Shown: positions 14,679 to 23,405 of the stretch, one piece after another | Layout: every line of letters begins with the position of its first letter | How positions within the stretch are numbered: position 1 is the first letter of the stretch | From: DASPJL01 sp035628645 | GTDB taxonomy: Bacteria; Bacteroidota; Bacteroidia; Cytophagales; Cyclobacteriaceae | DNA: 32,209 nt | Direction of reading: 5' to 3' | Assembly: GCA_035628645.1 (NCBI GenBank) | Contig: DASPJL010000045.1 | Coordinates: forward strand, 1 to 32,209 | The notes under the pieces: model-generated | The model's database searches: none | The model's input: only the letters and a program-made list of their open reading frames with translations | What the model was told of the DNA's origin: nothing | Made by a program: the position numbers and the translations under genes

Positions 14679-16066
14679 GAATCTTTTCTTACAATACTTG
14701 CTGTAACGATGGCTTCACATACTAAATTATTACCAACAAATGCCTGTCCATGCATTTTAACTATACCTCTTTTTATGGGGGCAAGAAGTTCGCATTTAAA
14801 TATTAACGTGTCTCCTGGCAATACCATTTTCCTGAAGCGGCAGTTTTCAATTCCTAATAAATAGGTATCATAGTTTTCAGGATCTGGAACTGTGTTAAGA
14901 ATCAAGATTCCACCTGTCTGAGCCATTGCTTCTATTTGTAGAACGCCGGGCATTACAGGATTTCCAGGGAAATGACCTTGAAAGAAAGGTTCGTTTATTG
15001 TTACATTTTTTACGCCCCCTACACTTTTTTCATCCAGATAAAAGATCTTATCCAGGAGTTGAAAAGGATATCTATGGGGAAGAACTCTGGTAATCTGATT
15101 AATGTCTAATACGGAAGGAAGCTTAGGATCATATTGAGGTACGTTTGACTTAGAACTCAACATCGCTTTCTTTATTTTCTTAGCGAAGGCAACATTAGCT
15201 GCATGTCCTGGACGGGCCGCAAGGATCTGGGCTTTAATAGGACGACCTGCTAATGCCAGATCACCAATTAAATCAAGTAGCTTATGCCTTGCCGGCTCAT
15301 TTTTATACCTTAATTCTACATTATTTAAAATACCTTCTTTTTTGACCTCAACCTTTGGCTTATTAAATAACTTCGCCAGGTGATCAAGTTCCTCATCCTT
15401 TACTATCCTGTCAACAACCACAATGGCGTTATTTAAATCTCCTCCTCTAATCAGGTTGTTTTTATATAACATTTCCAGTTCATGGAGGAAACAGAATGTT
15501 CTACAAGAAGCAATTTCTTTCGGGAATTCCCGGATATCAGTAAGCGAGGCGTGCTGACTTCCTAAAACCGGGGAATTATAGTCTACCATTACGGTTACTC
15601 TGTAATCATTTAAAGGCAAAGCAGCAATTTCTACATTTCTGGACGCCTCTCTATAAAATATACTTTCAGGTACTTCATAAAAATTCCTAAAAGCATTTTG
15701 CTCTTCAAAACCTGCAGATTGCAGCGCTTCTACAAACATTTGCGAACTACCATCCATTATAGGAGGTTCTGGCCCATCCAGTTGGATTAAAATATTATCA
15801 ATTTCAAGTCCAACCAAAGAGGCAAGGGTATGTTCTACTGTATTTATCCTTGCTCCGTTTTGCTCAATTGTAGTTCCTCTTGAAAGGTCTACAACATTGT
15901 CAACATCTGCATCAACAATAGGCTGGTTTGGCAGGTCAACTCTCTGAAATTTTATTCCATGATTGGGGCGGGCAGGTAAAAAAGTCATGTTAGCCTGAAC
16001 TCCTGTATGTAAACCAACTCCGGATATTGTTACTGCTTTCTTAATTGTATGTTGCTTAATATTCAT
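14675..16066 (-). CDS. lpxC/fabZ: Bifunctional LpxC deacetylase / FabZ dehydratase
   Basis: 463 residues in two domains. LpxC (1-about 305) has the zinc ligands His79 (VEHTLASL), His261 and Asp265 (HKLLDLIGD), plus His288 (ARPGHAAN). FabZ (about 315-463) has LPHRYPFQLLDK (His331), GHFPGNPVMPG (His365) and the catalytic Glu379. LpxC performs the committed deacetylation of lipid A synthesis, while FabZ dehydrates 3-hydroxyacyl-ACP for fatty acid elongation. The fusion, known in Bacteroidota, places both users of the same 3-hydroxyacyl-ACP pool in one chain. It overlaps lpxD and lpxA by ATGA on both sides. Confidence 0.96.
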   Translation of the reverse strand: MNIKQHTIKKAVTISGVGLHTGVQANMTFLPARPNHGIKFQRVDLPNQPIVDADVDNVVDLSRGTTIEQNGARINTVEHTLASLVGLEIDNILIQLDGPEPPIMDGSSQMFVEALQSAGFEEQNAFRNFYEVPESIFYREASRNVEIAALPLNDYRVTVMVDYNSPVLGSQHASLTDIREFPKEIASCRTFCFLHELEMLYKNNLIRGGDLNNAIVVVDRIVKDEELDHLAKLFNKPKVEVKKEGILNNVELRYKNEPARHKLLDLIGDLALAGRPIKAQILAARPGHAANVAFAKKIKKAMLSSKSNVPQYDPKLPSVLDINQITRVLPHRYPFQLLDKIFYLDEKSVGGVKNVTINEPFFQGHFPGNPVMPGVLQIEAMAQTGGILILNTVPDPENYDTYLLGIENCRFRKMVLPGDTLIFKCELLAPIKRGIVKMHGQAFVGNNLVCEAIVTASIVRKDS

Positions 16067-17118
16067 TTATTTCCTTTAATAGCGGGCAAATTTAGTACTT
16101 TTTCTTCAAGTTCCCTGACTCGTTCTTTTAATTCAGGTAAATTCCTGAAAATTGCATAACTCTTTAAATAGTTTTTCCTTTCAAAACCAGGACTTCCAAG
16201 CAAAACTGTTCCTTCTTTTTCATAGGATTTACCAACTCCGGCTTGTGCTCCAATGGTTGTTTTATTGGCAAGGGTTAAATGACCAATTATTCCTACCTGG
16301 CCTGCAATAACACAATTCTCGCCTATTTTAGAGGATCCGGCCACTCCGCTTTGAGCGGCCATTACCGTATTTTTTCCAATTTCCACATTGTGGGCTACCT
16401 GTATCAGGTTATCAAGCTTCACTCCTCTCCTTATTATAGTAGAGTCCATCGTTGCACAATCTATTACCGTATTCGCTCCAATATCTACAAAGTCCTCCAC
16501 AATTACATTACCAACCTGAGGAACAGATTTATAGGTACCATCGGGCTGTGGAGCAAAACCAAAACCATCGCTTCCTATTACTGTTCCGGAGTGAATTGTA
16601 CAATTGCTTCCAATCTGGCAATTTGAATAGATCTTAACACCGGAATATAATATAGTGTTATCTCCGATTTTGACATTATCCCCTACATAAACATGGGGGT
16701 AAATTTTAACATTTTTTCCAACTTTGCAATTTTGGCCAATGTAAGAAAAAGCGCCTCTGTAAATATGTTCGCCGGTTTGAGAGTTTTCTCCAATGAAACT
16801 TGGGTTTTCAACACCTGATTTGCTAAACTTTATGAACTTGCTATATTCTTCCAGAAGTTTGGAAAAGCTAATGTAAGGATCATCTACTCTTATTAAAGTA
16901 GGGTTTATCTTTTGTTTGGGTTCAAAAGCTTTGCTTACAATAACAGCGGAAGCATGGGTAGAATAAAGGTAATTTTCGTATTTTAGATTAGCCAAAAAAG
17001 CAATACTGCCAGGAGCTCCTTCCTGAATCTTGGCTAATTTGCTTATTTTTATGTCGTTGCTGCCTTCAACAACCCCGCCTATCATTCCAGCTATTTGACC
17101 TATGCTAAATTCCATCAT
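16063..17118 (-). CDS. lpxD: UDP-3-O-acylglucosamine N-acyltransferase (LpxD)
   Basis: 351 residues. An N-terminal uridine-binding domain (about 1-100, with GSIAFLANLKYENYLY) is followed by hexapeptide repeats (about 105-310) and a short C-terminal coiled coil (LKERVRELEEKVLNL). Catalytic His243 is in IQVAHNVEIG. LpxD adds the N-linked 3-hydroxyacyl chain of lipid A. Two ATGs stand in tandem; the first (17118) forms the ATGA overlap with the HD gene and is chosen. The C-terminal helix appears longer than in the E. coli enzyme. Confidence 0.96.
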   Translation of the reverse strand: MMEFSIGQIAGMIGGVVEGSNDIKISKLAKIQEGAPGSIAFLANLKYENYLYSTHASAVIVSKAFEPKQKINPTLIRVDDPYISFSKLLEEYSKFIKFSKSGVENPSFIGENSQTGEHIYRGAFSYIGQNCKVGKNVKIYPHVYVGDNVKIGDNTILYSGVKIYSNCQIGSNCTIHSGTVIGSDGFGFAPQPDGTYKSVPQVGNVIVEDFVDIGANTVIDCATMDSTIIRRGVKLDNLIQVAHNVEIGKNTVMAAQSGVAGSSKIGENCVIAGQVGIIGHLTLANKTTIGAQAGVGKSYEKEGTVLLGSPGFERKNYLKSYAIFRNLPELKERVRELEEKVLNLPAIKGNK

Positions 17119-18365
17119 TTTGATACCGCAAAAGTTGACAAATATACATTTTTAGGAAAGCATACATAGTACTTTTTTACAATTTTGCTTAACGCTTTAA
17201 TATTAGGCAAATCTGAAGCATCTGCAACATCTTTTACCTCCCCGTTTTTCATTAAAATATTAATCCCTTCACCTGATGCGAGATAGCCTGAATTGCTAAC
17301 AGCCCCATGAATAAAAAAATATTCCAAATCCTCTTCATTTATATCGAAATCTTTCATTAATTCTTTCCTTTTTTCAATTAAGACATCCTCCTGAAATCTT
17401 TCATTTGACAATATTACTTTAAATAGCTTTCTGTTAAGCAACATATTACAAAGCGTGGAAAGAATTTTATCGTCGCTGTAACGCCACAGTTTTATTCCAC
17501 TCCAGATATCCAAATCGTCCAGCAAAGTAAATGACAGGAGGAGCTCATCGTTAGTGTTTAAATCATCAATCTTGATTTTATTCTCGAGAAAGACTTTTAG
17601 CGCAGGAGTTGTAAAAACAGATTGTCCTTGTTGAAGCAGTTTTTTTACCCGATGGATTATCTGAATGAGCATCTTTTCTCCACTCACAGTTGTTTTGTGG
17701 AGATATACCTGCCAGTACATCAGCCTTCTCGCATTCAAAAAATGCTCAATGCTGTATATTCCTTTTTCCTCAATTACCAGCTCATCGTTATAAAGATCCA
17801 ACATCTTTATGATTCTATCCGCAGCCACTGTACCCTCCGAAACACCGGTAAAAAAACAGTCCCTTTTTAAATAATCCAGCCTGTCAATATCAAGTTGACT
17901 TTCTATAAGTTGATGGAAAAATTTCCTTTCATATTTATTTGAAAAAATTTTTAAAGCAAGTTCGAGTTTTCCTTCAAATTGTTCATTAAGCTTTTTGATA
18001 ATTAGAAACGAAACTTTTTCGTGCGAAATATTTGAAAGAATAGAAAATTCCAATGCATGAGAGAAAGGCCCGTGACCAATATCATGAAGTAAAATGGCAA
18101 TCAATCCAGCTTCGTATTCTTCTTCGGAAATTTGGTGACCTTTACTTCTCAAGGTGTTAAGGGCAAGTCCCATTAGGTGCATGGCACCCAAAGCATGATG
18201 AAATCTTGTATGCAATGCACCCGGATAGATAAGTTCCGTGAGTCCTAGCTGCTTTATTCTTCTTAGTCTTTGAAAATAAGAATGATCTATTATTTCATAA
18301 ATCAATTCACTATGAATGGAAATGAAGCCATAGACAGGATCGTTGAAAATTTTCTTTTTATTCAA
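17115..18365 (-). CDS. HD-domain phosphohydrolase with TTG start
   Basis: 416 residues of the HD superfamily, resembling the dNTPase/SAMHD1-like branch. His57 (TRFHHALG), His94-Asp95 (LLHDIGHGPFSH) and a later Asp (SQLDIDRLDYLKRD) make the metal site. The TTG at 18365 is the only usable start: an in-frame TAA lies three codons upstream, and the first downstream ATG (about residue 62) would remove part of the metal site. The KKKIFNDPVYGFI opening is typical of this branch. It heads the lpx operon and overlaps lpxD by ATGA. The substrate is unknown; dNTPs are a guess. Confidence 0.88.
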   Translation of the reverse strand: MNKKKIFNDPVYGFISIHSELIYEIIDHSYFQRLRRIKQLGLTELIYPGALHTRFHHALGAMHLMGLALNTLRSKGHQISEEEYEAGLIAILLHDIGHGPFSHALEFSILSNISHEKVSFLIIKKLNEQFEGKLELALKIFSNKYERKFFHQLIESQLDIDRLDYLKRDCFFTGVSEGTVAADRIIKMLDLYNDELVIEEKGIYSIEHFLNARRLMYWQVYLHKTTVSGEKMLIQIIHRVKKLLQQGQSVFTTPALKVFLENKIKIDDLNTNDELLLSFTLLDDLDIWSGIKLWRYSDDKILSTLCNMLLNRKLFKVILSNERFQEDVLIEKRKELMKDFDINEEDLEYFFIHGAVSNSGYLASGEGINILMKNGEVKDVADASDLPNIKALSKIVKKYYVCFPKNVYLSTFAVSK

Positions 18366-18456
18366 TTTTTTTTAATTATCAACCGTATTATAAGATAAAT
18401 TAGGAGCTTTGTCGTTTGAAGCTCAAAATAAATAAAACCAGTTAAACCTTAACAGC

Positions 18457-20013
18457 ATGCAAAGATATAATATTTTATGGGCGGATGATGAAATTGATCT
18501 TTTGAAACCACACATCCTTTTTTTAAATAATAAAGGCTATGATGTAACCTCAGTGAACAACGGATCTGACGCTATCGAGAAATGTCTGGATTCCCATTAT
18601 GATTTGGTTTTCCTGGATGAAAACATGCCGGGTATGACCGGTTTGGAAGCATTGACGCAAATCAAAGCCATGAAGCCCGGACTTCCTGTTGTTATGATCA
18701 CAAAAAATGAGGAAGAGCACATTATGGAAGAGGCGATCGGATCTAAAATAGCAGATTATTTAATAAAACCTTTGAATCCTAACCAAATTCTACTCTCAGC
18801 AAAAAAGATCCTTGAAAATAAACGGCTGATAAGTGAAAAAACGAATCTTGGTTACCAGCAGGATTTTAGGAATTTGAGTATGGCTTATAATGAACGTATT
18901 GATTATCAGGAGTGGTCGGAGATTTATAAGAAAATGGTGTTTTGGGAGCTGGGGATAGACCAGACTGAAAACAAAAGCATGTCAGAAGTGCTTGAAATGC
19001 AGAAAGATGAAGCAAATAATAATTTTTCTAAATTCATAATGGATAACTATGAGGATTGGTTGAATGATCCCAAAATGGATAAACCGCTCCTTTCCCATCA
19101 ATTAATGAAGAAAAAAGTATTTCCTCTGATTACTGAAGATCCGTTATTTTTCATCCTGATTGATAATTTAAGATACGATCAGTGGAAAATGCTGGAATCA
19201 AGTATTACTGAATATTTTAACGTTGAAGAAGAAAGCACTTATTATTCCATTCTTCCTACAACAACAGCTTATGCTCGGAACGCAATTTTCTCGGGAATGA
19301 TGCCTACTGAAATGGCAAAATATCATCCTGACTTATGGGTGAATGATGATGAGGAAGAAGGAAGAAATAATAATGAACAGGAGTATTTATCCAGGCAACT
19401 TCAGAAAAACAACCTTAAACTAAAATTCTCTTACAACAAAATTCTGAACATAAACCAGGGAAAGTCGCTAAACGAAAATTTCAATAACCTCTTAAATAAT
19501 CAGTTGAATGTGGTTGTTTATAATTTTGTAGATATGCTTTCTCATGCGAGAACGGACATGGCAATGATCAGGGAACTGGCTCCTGATGAATCTGCTTACC
19601 GCTCTCTTACAACTTCGTGGTTCCTTCACTCCCCTTTATTGGAGCTCATCAAGCGGATTTCAGAAAAGAAAGCTAAACTTGTCATCACTACTGATCATGG
19701 AACCATCAGGGTTAAAAGACCTTTCAAGATTATTGGAGACAGAAATGTCAATTCAAATCTTCGGTATAAACAGGGAAAGAATTTAGGCTTTGAAGATGAC
19801 AACGTGATGGTGGTGAGAAAACCGGAACGTTTAATGCTTCCCAAACTCAATGTTTCTACAGCTTATGTTTTCGCTTTAAGAGACTATTTCTTTGCATACC
19901 CAAACAACTTCAACTATTATGTAAATTATTATAAAGATACTTTTCAACATGGAGGAATCTCGCTGGAAGAAATGATCATTCCTTTTATATATTTGACTCC
20001 TAAAAATGGATGA
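18457..20013 (+). CDS. porX: PorX: receiver plus PglZ alkaline-phosphatase-fold regulator
   Basis: 518 residues. The N-terminal receiver domain (1-about 120) has the acidic pair Asp10-Asp11, phospho-acceptor Asp54 (VFLDENMPGMTG) and Lys104 (YLIKPL). A helical linker (about 125-205) joins a PglZ domain (about 220-518) with LIDNLRYDQW, the LPTTTAYARN nucleophile region (Thr268-270) and TTDHGTIRV. This layout is that of PorX, which works with PorY/SigP in type IX secretion and has phosphodiesterase activity on oligonucleotides. It overlaps tsaE by 8 bases. Confidence 0.93.
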   Translation: MQRYNILWADDEIDLLKPHILFLNNKGYDVTSVNNGSDAIEKCLDSHYDLVFLDENMPGMTGLEALTQIKAMKPGLPVVMITKNEEEHIMEEAIGSKIADYLIKPLNPNQILLSAKKILENKRLISEKTNLGYQQDFRNLSMAYNERIDYQEWSEIYKKMVFWELGIDQTENKSMSEVLEMQKDEANNNFSKFIMDNYEDWLNDPKMDKPLLSHQLMKKKVFPLITEDPLFFILIDNLRYDQWKMLESSITEYFNVEEESTYYSILPTTTAYARNAIFSGMMPTEMAKYHPDLWVNDDEEEGRNNNEQEYLSRQLQKNNLKLKFSYNKILNINQGKSLNENFNNLLNNQLNVVVYNFVDMLSHARTDMAMIRELAPDESAYRSLTTSWFLHSPLLELIKRISEKKAKLVITTDHGTIRVKRPFKIIGDRNVNSNLRYKQGKNLGFEDDNVMVVRKPERLMLPKLNVSTAYVFALRDYFFAYPNNFNYYVNYYKDTFQHGGISLEEMIIPFIYLTPKNG

Positions 20014-20452
20014 AGCCGATTTGCAGGAAATACAACTAATAAATAAGGACTTAAAAGATTTACCAGAAATAGCCAAAACAATTATTTCTTTTGCAGGAAG
20101 TCTTAAAATATGGTTATTTTACGGAGAAATGGGAAGTGGTAAGACTACCTTAATTAAAGAAATATGTTCTTTATTTAAGGTAAATGAAAGTGTAACCAGC
20201 CCTACTTATTCTATTGTAAATGAATACATGAGTGATTCAGGCAAAAAGCTCTATCATTTTGATTTTTACAGAGTAAGATCGGAAGCGGAGGTATTGGATA
20301 TAGGTTATGAAGAATATTTTTATTCGGACAACTATTGTTTCGTGGAATGGCCGGAAAAAATCCCTAATTTAATACCTGGTATTTATTTAAAAGTAGATAT
20401 TAGAATGCTTCAAGATAGTTCAAGATTAATTATTGTAACCAAACATGAATAA
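20006..20452 (+). CDS. tsaE: tRNA t6A biosynthesis ATPase TsaE
   Basis: 148 residues with a P-loop GEMGSGKTT (40-48), the SPTYSIVNEY motif and YHFDFYRV, all typical of TsaE. TsaE hydrolyses ATP in the TsaBDE complex that makes threonylcarbamoyl-adenosine at position 37 of tRNAs. The ATG lies inside the last codons of porX, and the end overlaps the next gene by 8 bases, so three genes are tightly coupled. Linking t6A synthesis with PorX appears to be an order constraint rather than an obvious functional one. Confidence 0.94.
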   Translation: MDEADLQEIQLINKDLKDLPEIAKTIISFAGSLKIWLFYGEMGSGKTTLIKEICSLFKVNESVTSPTYSIVNEYMSDSGKKLYHFDFYRVRSEAEVLDIGYEEYFYSDNYCFVEWPEKIPNLIPGIYLKVDIRMLQDSSRLIIVTKHE

Positions 20453-21662
20453 ATCGGATATTAGGGTTCTGGCTTCTAAGGCAAGTTTATATCCTCAGGA
20501 ATCTTTATTAAGAATAAAAGAAGGAAAAAATTCTTTGTTGATAGGAGTACCTAAAGAGATTACCCTCCTGGAAAATCGTATTTGTCTCACACCTGAGGCC
20601 GTTGCTCTTTTGGTAAATAACGGGCATCGGGTAAGAGTAGAGACAGGTGCAGGAAATCCTTCCAAATATACCGATCAGGAATTCAGCGAAGCAGGAGCCG
20701 AAATAGCTTATTCAACAAAGGAAGTTTTTGAATCTGATTTAATACTTAAAATAGAACCACCTACACTGGAAGAAATTGAGTATATGAAGCCAGGGAAAAC
20801 CTTAATTTCAGCGCTTCAAACTGCTAAACTTAAGCAGGATTATATTCATGCAGTCAACAGCAAAAAAATCACCGCTTTAGCTTTCGAATTTATTGAAGAT
20901 AAAGTAGGTGGCATGCCGGTTATAAGGGCAATGAGCGAAATTGCCGGAAGCACTGTAATGCTTATTGCTGCAGAATATCTTAATAGTGTAAATAATGGAA
21001 AAGGAATTATTTTAGGGGGAATTACCGGCGTCCCTCCTACTGTTGTAGTTATTCTGGGCGCTGGAACAGTGGCAGAATATGCTGCACGAACCGCTTTAGG
21101 TTTAGGTGCTGAAATAAAAATATTCGACAACCAGATTTATAAATTACGAAGGTTGAAACATGCCCTTGGACAACAGGTTTATACCTCAACTATAGATACC
21201 GTTACATTACAGGAAGCGTTGAAAAGAGCTGATGTTGTAATTGGCGCGATAAGAGCTGAAAAAGGAAAAAGCAAGTGTATTGTTACCGATGAAATGGTGG
21301 CTTCAATGAAGTCCAATTCAGTAATTATTGATGTAAGCATAGATCAGGGTGGCTGTTTTGAAACGTCAGAAATGACAAACCATTCAAATCCCATTTATAA
21401 GAAATATGATGTCATTCACTACTGTGTTCCTAACATTGCCTCTCGAGTTGCTAGAACAGCAACCACAGCCTTGAGCAATATCTTAACACCTATTTTAATA
21501 CAGGTAGCGGATGCAGGCGGAGTCGATAATATGATCTTTAGTAATAGCTGGCTAATGAAAGGAGTTTACACCTATAAAGGGAGCCTGACCAACTTCAATT
21601 TGGCCAGAAAACTAAATATGAAACATAAAGATTTGAGTTTATTTCTTGCAGCCAGAATATAA
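20445..21662 (+). CDS. Alanine dehydrogenase-like protein lacking canonical catalytic residues
   Basis: 405 residues of the alanine dehydrogenase/PNT alpha family with an N-terminal extension of about 30 residues. The NAD fold shows VVVILGAGTVAEYAA, and the later VSIDQGGCFE and CVPNIASRV motifs are preserved, as is the substrate Arg45 (ENRICLTP). Aligning with the Mycobacterium tuberculosis enzyme, KVKEP becomes KIEPP, so catalytic Lys75 becomes Glu104. LFTFLHLA becomes LISALQTA, so catalytic His96 becomes Gln125. It is probably not a standard alanine dehydrogenase. It ends the porX-tsaE operon. Confidence 0.85.
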   Translation: MNKSDIRVLASKASLYPQESLLRIKEGKNSLLIGVPKEITLLENRICLTPEAVALLVNNGHRVRVETGAGNPSKYTDQEFSEAGAEIAYSTKEVFESDLILKIEPPTLEEIEYMKPGKTLISALQTAKLKQDYIHAVNSKKITALAFEFIEDKVGGMPVIRAMSEIAGSTVMLIAAEYLNSVNNGKGIILGGITGVPPTVVVILGAGTVAEYAARTALGLGAEIKIFDNQIYKLRRLKHALGQQVYTSTIDTVTLQEALKRADVVIGAIRAEKGKSKCIVTDEMVASMKSNSVIIDVSIDQGGCFETSEMTNHSNPIYKKYDVIHYCVPNIASRVARTATTALSNILTPILIQVADAGGVDNMIFSNSWLMKGVYTYKGSLTNFNLARKLNMKHKDLSLFLAARI

Positions 21663-22035
21663 TTTGGATCAACGGCAAGGATATAAAACGGCAAAAGATT
21701 AACTAAAATAATTGCTTTTCACAGCTTTAAACCTATTTTTAACGCTGCACTTTTTCCTGATTTTTCTTTCAATCCTGAGGTTTCTTAAAATTCTCTTCCT
21801 TAAATTTTTCTACTTTTCATGTAATAGTACCCTATTAATCAATAGATTAAAAGTCTATTATCTTGCTTACCTCCATTAATTCCCACTTCTGGAATATTTT
21901 CCTTTTTGAAATTGTTTTAGAAAATCATGTAAACCACTGTATAATAATTACATCCATTATTTAAGAATATACTTCATCCATTAATTCTTATAATTTTTTA
22001 TTTATTTCACATTCGATAACCCTTTAAATATAATA
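21663..22035. other. 373-bp AT-rich intergenic region, no gene seen
   Basis: I found no convincing frame, RNA gene or exact promoter box here. A weak dyad, aatagat-taaaa-gtctatt (about 21842-21860), could form a small hairpin. The stretch must hold the end of the porX operon transcript and the promoter of the hotdog gene. Confidence 0.5.
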
Positions 22036-22941
22036 ATGGAAAATTCTATACTAAGTCAGAAATCTATTTTTGCTCCTTTAACAATAAACAAAGAAGATTT
22101 TTTTAATTTAGTCGATATAAGAGAACCTTATTTTGCCTTAAAAGAAATTTTTGTAGACGACAAAAATTTTGCATCAGCACAGGTGCCCATGGAGCAGCCA
22201 TTAGGAAGCGAAATTATGCCTATTTCTACAGGAGAAGCTACAAGACATTTGGCTGTTCTGGGAATGATTAGCTGCGCATATGCAAATCCGATTAAAAAGA
22301 AGCATTATTATTTGCCGCACGTCATCAACTTCAAAAGAGTTGCCGGGGAGCATAATATAAACAAAACCAATTATTTGGTTGGCAATTCGATTTGCACCTC
22401 TTTTGATAAAAGAAAGGCTATTGCAAAAACTCAACTATCAGATAACAAGAATAATATAATATGTGAGGCAGAAATTCATTATCATATCATGCCTTATTCA
22501 ATCTTTGATAAGTTATTTATTCCTCATCATGCAAATTCACCGGATTATAGCATAGGTAATCCTTATAAAATAAAAAATGAATTATTTGACATAAAACTCT
22601 CTACCACAAATCTAACAGCATCGCTGGGTAAGCTTCCTCAATATTATTGTTCCGGACACTTTCCAAATTATCCTGCAATGCCGCTTGCCATTTTAACCTA
22701 CAACCTGATTGATTTGGCGGGATTGTTTATTTATCATTCCACAAGGGATTATAGACTTAGGTTTATGGTAAAGGAATATACACTTTCTGCAGATACATTG
22801 GCTTTTGCAGGAGATAAAGTAGATCTTGAAATTAAACATATGCGCTCCTTCGACAACTTGTTTATTCTTTCTTGCAAAGCAACGGCAAATGGCGGCAAAA
22901 ACGTGGCAGATCTGGAGGTTACGATCGAAGGAGTAAAGTAA
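22036..22941 (+). CDS. Double-hotdog protein related to FabA/FabZ, acidic residue missing
   Basis: 301 residues, apparently two hotdog units. The C-terminal unit has a FabZ/FabA-like GHFPNYPAMPLAIL with His208. The acidic residue found 14 positions after that His in FabZ (Glu) and FabA (Asp) is Tyr222 here. The N-terminal unit contains PISTGEATRHLAVLGMISC (63-81) of unknown meaning. A thioesterase-like, acyl-binding or altered dehydratase role is possible; nothing is certain. It is a lone gene that converges on a small membrane-protein gene across a bidirectional terminator. Confidence 0.65.
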   Translation: MENSILSQKSIFAPLTINKEDFFNLVDIREPYFALKEIFVDDKNFASAQVPMEQPLGSEIMPISTGEATRHLAVLGMISCAYANPIKKKHYYLPHVINFKRVAGEHNINKTNYLVGNSICTSFDKRKAIAKTQLSDNKNNIICEAEIHYHIMPYSIFDKLFIPHHANSPDYSIGNPYKIKNELFDIKLSTTNLTASLGKLPQYYCSGHFPNYPAMPLAILTYNLIDLAGLFIYHSTRDYRLRFMVKEYTLSADTLAFAGDKVDLEIKHMRSFDNLFILSCKATANGGKNVADLEVTIEGVK

Positions 22942-23002
22942 CCAGCTAATAGTGTCTTCTCAATAAAAAATTAAAACCTAATAAGAGTTACAACTTATAA
23001 TT

Positions 23003-23047
23003 TAAACTGCAAAAGGCTACTTTAAACAGGTAGCCTTTTGCAGTTTA
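23003..23047. terminator. Bidirectional terminator, 18-bp perfect stem
   Basis: Arms 23003-23020 and 23030-23047 are perfect reverse complements (core gcaaaaggctac / gtagccttttgc) with a 9-base loop. It lies between the hotdog gene (plus) and the 34-residue membrane protein gene (minus) and probably ends both transcripts. Confidence 0.85.
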
Positions 23048-23075
23048 TACAATATCTGTATTATGCTATCAATAA

Positions 23076-23180
23076 TTAGTTATACCATTTAGAATGATCA
23101 GTATCATCTCCTGTAGGGAAAAGGTAAGCAGTAACAACGGTTGCTATAAGCAAAAATCCTATTATAAATAACCAAGCCAT
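23076..23180 (-). CDS. 34-residue single-pass membrane microprotein
   Basis: The frame runs from an ATG at 23180 to TAA. The product starts MAWLFIIGFLLIATVVTAYL, one transmembrane helix, and continues with a polar tail (LFPTGDDTDHSKWYN) that is probably exposed. An exact -7 box lies about 40 bp upstream (23225-23218), and the strong terminator at 23003-23047 lies 29 bases downstream. The three together form a complete small transcription unit. No family was recognised. Small proteins of this kind often serve as subunits of respiratory or transport complexes, but that is only an analogy. Confidence 0.7.
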   Translation of the reverse strand: MAWLFIIGFLLIATVVTAYLFPTGDDTDHSKWYN

Positions 23181-23217
23181 ATTCTAATAAATTTAAAGAC
23201 AGTTCTATTTAGCGCTA

Positions 23218-23225
23218 CAAAAATA
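23218..23225 (-). promoter_or_regulatory. Promoter -7 box of the microprotein gene
   Basis: On the minus strand TATTTTTG matches TAnnTTTG exactly. The predicted transcript starts near 23211 with a leader of about 30 bases. The -33 element (CTTTTAT) is only a weak match. Confidence 0.5.
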
Positions 23226-23405
23226 CAATTTATGTTTTATAATAAAAGTTATAAATTAAAAGAGTGAATTGAAATGAAGATTTAGAATAGCAATTGGCTG
23301 ATTGCGTGCAATGATGTTGTCATTAAAACTATTAAATTCAAATCGCTGAAGAACATTCACGGAATTCAGAAGGAAATAAAACCTAAATGATAAAATTTTA
23401 TAAAT

